The translations under genes and the position numbers were made by a program. This document shows positions 4,867 through 5,054 of a stretch of DNA of 5,054 nt, in pieces. The notes under the pieces are model-generated. The model saw only the letters and a list, made by a program, of their open reading frames with translations. It was not told the origin of the DNA and did not search any database. Source of the stretch: Clostridiales bacterium (lineage in GTDB: Bacteria; Bacillota; Clostridia; Oscillospirales; Acutalibacteraceae). The stretch is taken from contig JAJBVC010000214.1 of assembly GCA_020860025.1 (NCBI GenBank), positions 1 through 5,054 on the forward strand, written 5' to 3'. Each line of letters opens with the position of its first letter. Position 1 is the stretch's first letter.

Positions 4867-5054
4867 CTTTAACTTTTCCTTAGTCTTAATAAGAAAAGTA
4901 TACATCTTAGGGCAAATCATTATTAAAACAGCGGCAATTTTATGCTTAAAACCAAAGCAATAATTATTCTCTTTACAGAAAACATATTTAACGCATTGCT
5001 TTATATCATCTCTTATTAAATTTATACAGTCACTTACCGCATTTTGTATAATTG
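4855..5054 (-). CDS. C-terminal fragment of an unidentified protein, possibly a glycosyltransferase
   Basis: On the minus strand one frame is open from the right edge to a TAA at 4857-4855, giving 65 codons with no stop. No ATG, GTG or TTG is a convincing start near the edge, so the gene begins outside the window. The tail reads KHKIAAVLIMICPKMYTFL followed by IKTKEKLKGGN. A short hydrophobic stretch, a Pro-Lys-x-Tyr element and a Lys-rich end resemble the C-termini of some family 2 glycosyltransferases of Bacillota, but 65 residues do not allow a firm call. The Cys-rich stretch before it (C9, C20, C26, C32 counted from the first complete codon) fits a cytoplasmic protein of an anaerobe. A clear terminator for this direction lies downstream at 4742-4787, which supports a real gene. 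Confidence 0.7.
   Translation of the reverse strand, partial: IIQNAVSDCINLIRDDIKQCVKYVFCKENNYCFGFKHKIAAVLIMICPKMYTFLIKTKEKLKGGN

Overview
The window looks like chromosomal DNA of a low-GC anaerobic member of the Bacillota, probably a gut or rumen Clostridia. The reasons are AT-rich intergenic DNA, near-consensus sigma-A promoters, purine-rich Shine-Dalgarno sites, a DUF1846/UPF0371 gene and a cytidylate-kinase-like gene of the type common in Clostridia. No source organism can be named from the sequence alone. No mobile element, CRISPR array, tRNA or rRNA was seen.

Layout: (1) 1-335, minus strand: the first 111 codons of a DUF1846/UPF0371 gene that runs off the left edge. (2) 336-571: a divergent promoter region, with a promoter for each flanking gene and a hairpin near the 5' end of the leftward transcript. 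(3) 572-1810, plus: a putative cytoplasmic (alpha/alpha)6-barrel glycoside hydrolase that I cannot assign to a numbered family. (4) 1834-3990, minus: a GH95-family alpha-L-fucosidase/alpha-L-galactosidase, convergent with (3), only 23 bp from it and also without a signal peptide. (5) 3991-4112: a compact divergent regulatory region in which the two promoters appear to share one palindromic -35 hexamer, TTGCAA. (6) 4113-4721, plus: a cytidylate-kinase-like P-loop protein. (7) 4722-4854: a short intergenic stretch with a strong leftward terminator and further inverted repeats. (8) 4855-5054, minus: the C-terminal 65 residues of an unidentified protein, possibly a glycosyltransferase.

The two glycosidases are the one plausible functional unit. 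Both look intracellular, so they would trim imported fucose- or L-galactose-containing oligosaccharides or glycoside fragments. No transporter, regulator or fucose catabolic gene lies in the window, so the substrate is open. The most interesting DNA-level features concern the GH95 gene. Its predicted transcription start falls on or next to its start codon and it has no Shine-Dalgarno sequence, so it may be leaderless. Its promoter is locked to that of the divergent kinase gene through the shared -35. Its protein carries a low-complexity tandem-repeat insertion and a shortened C-terminus. No wholly new multi-gene system is evident.
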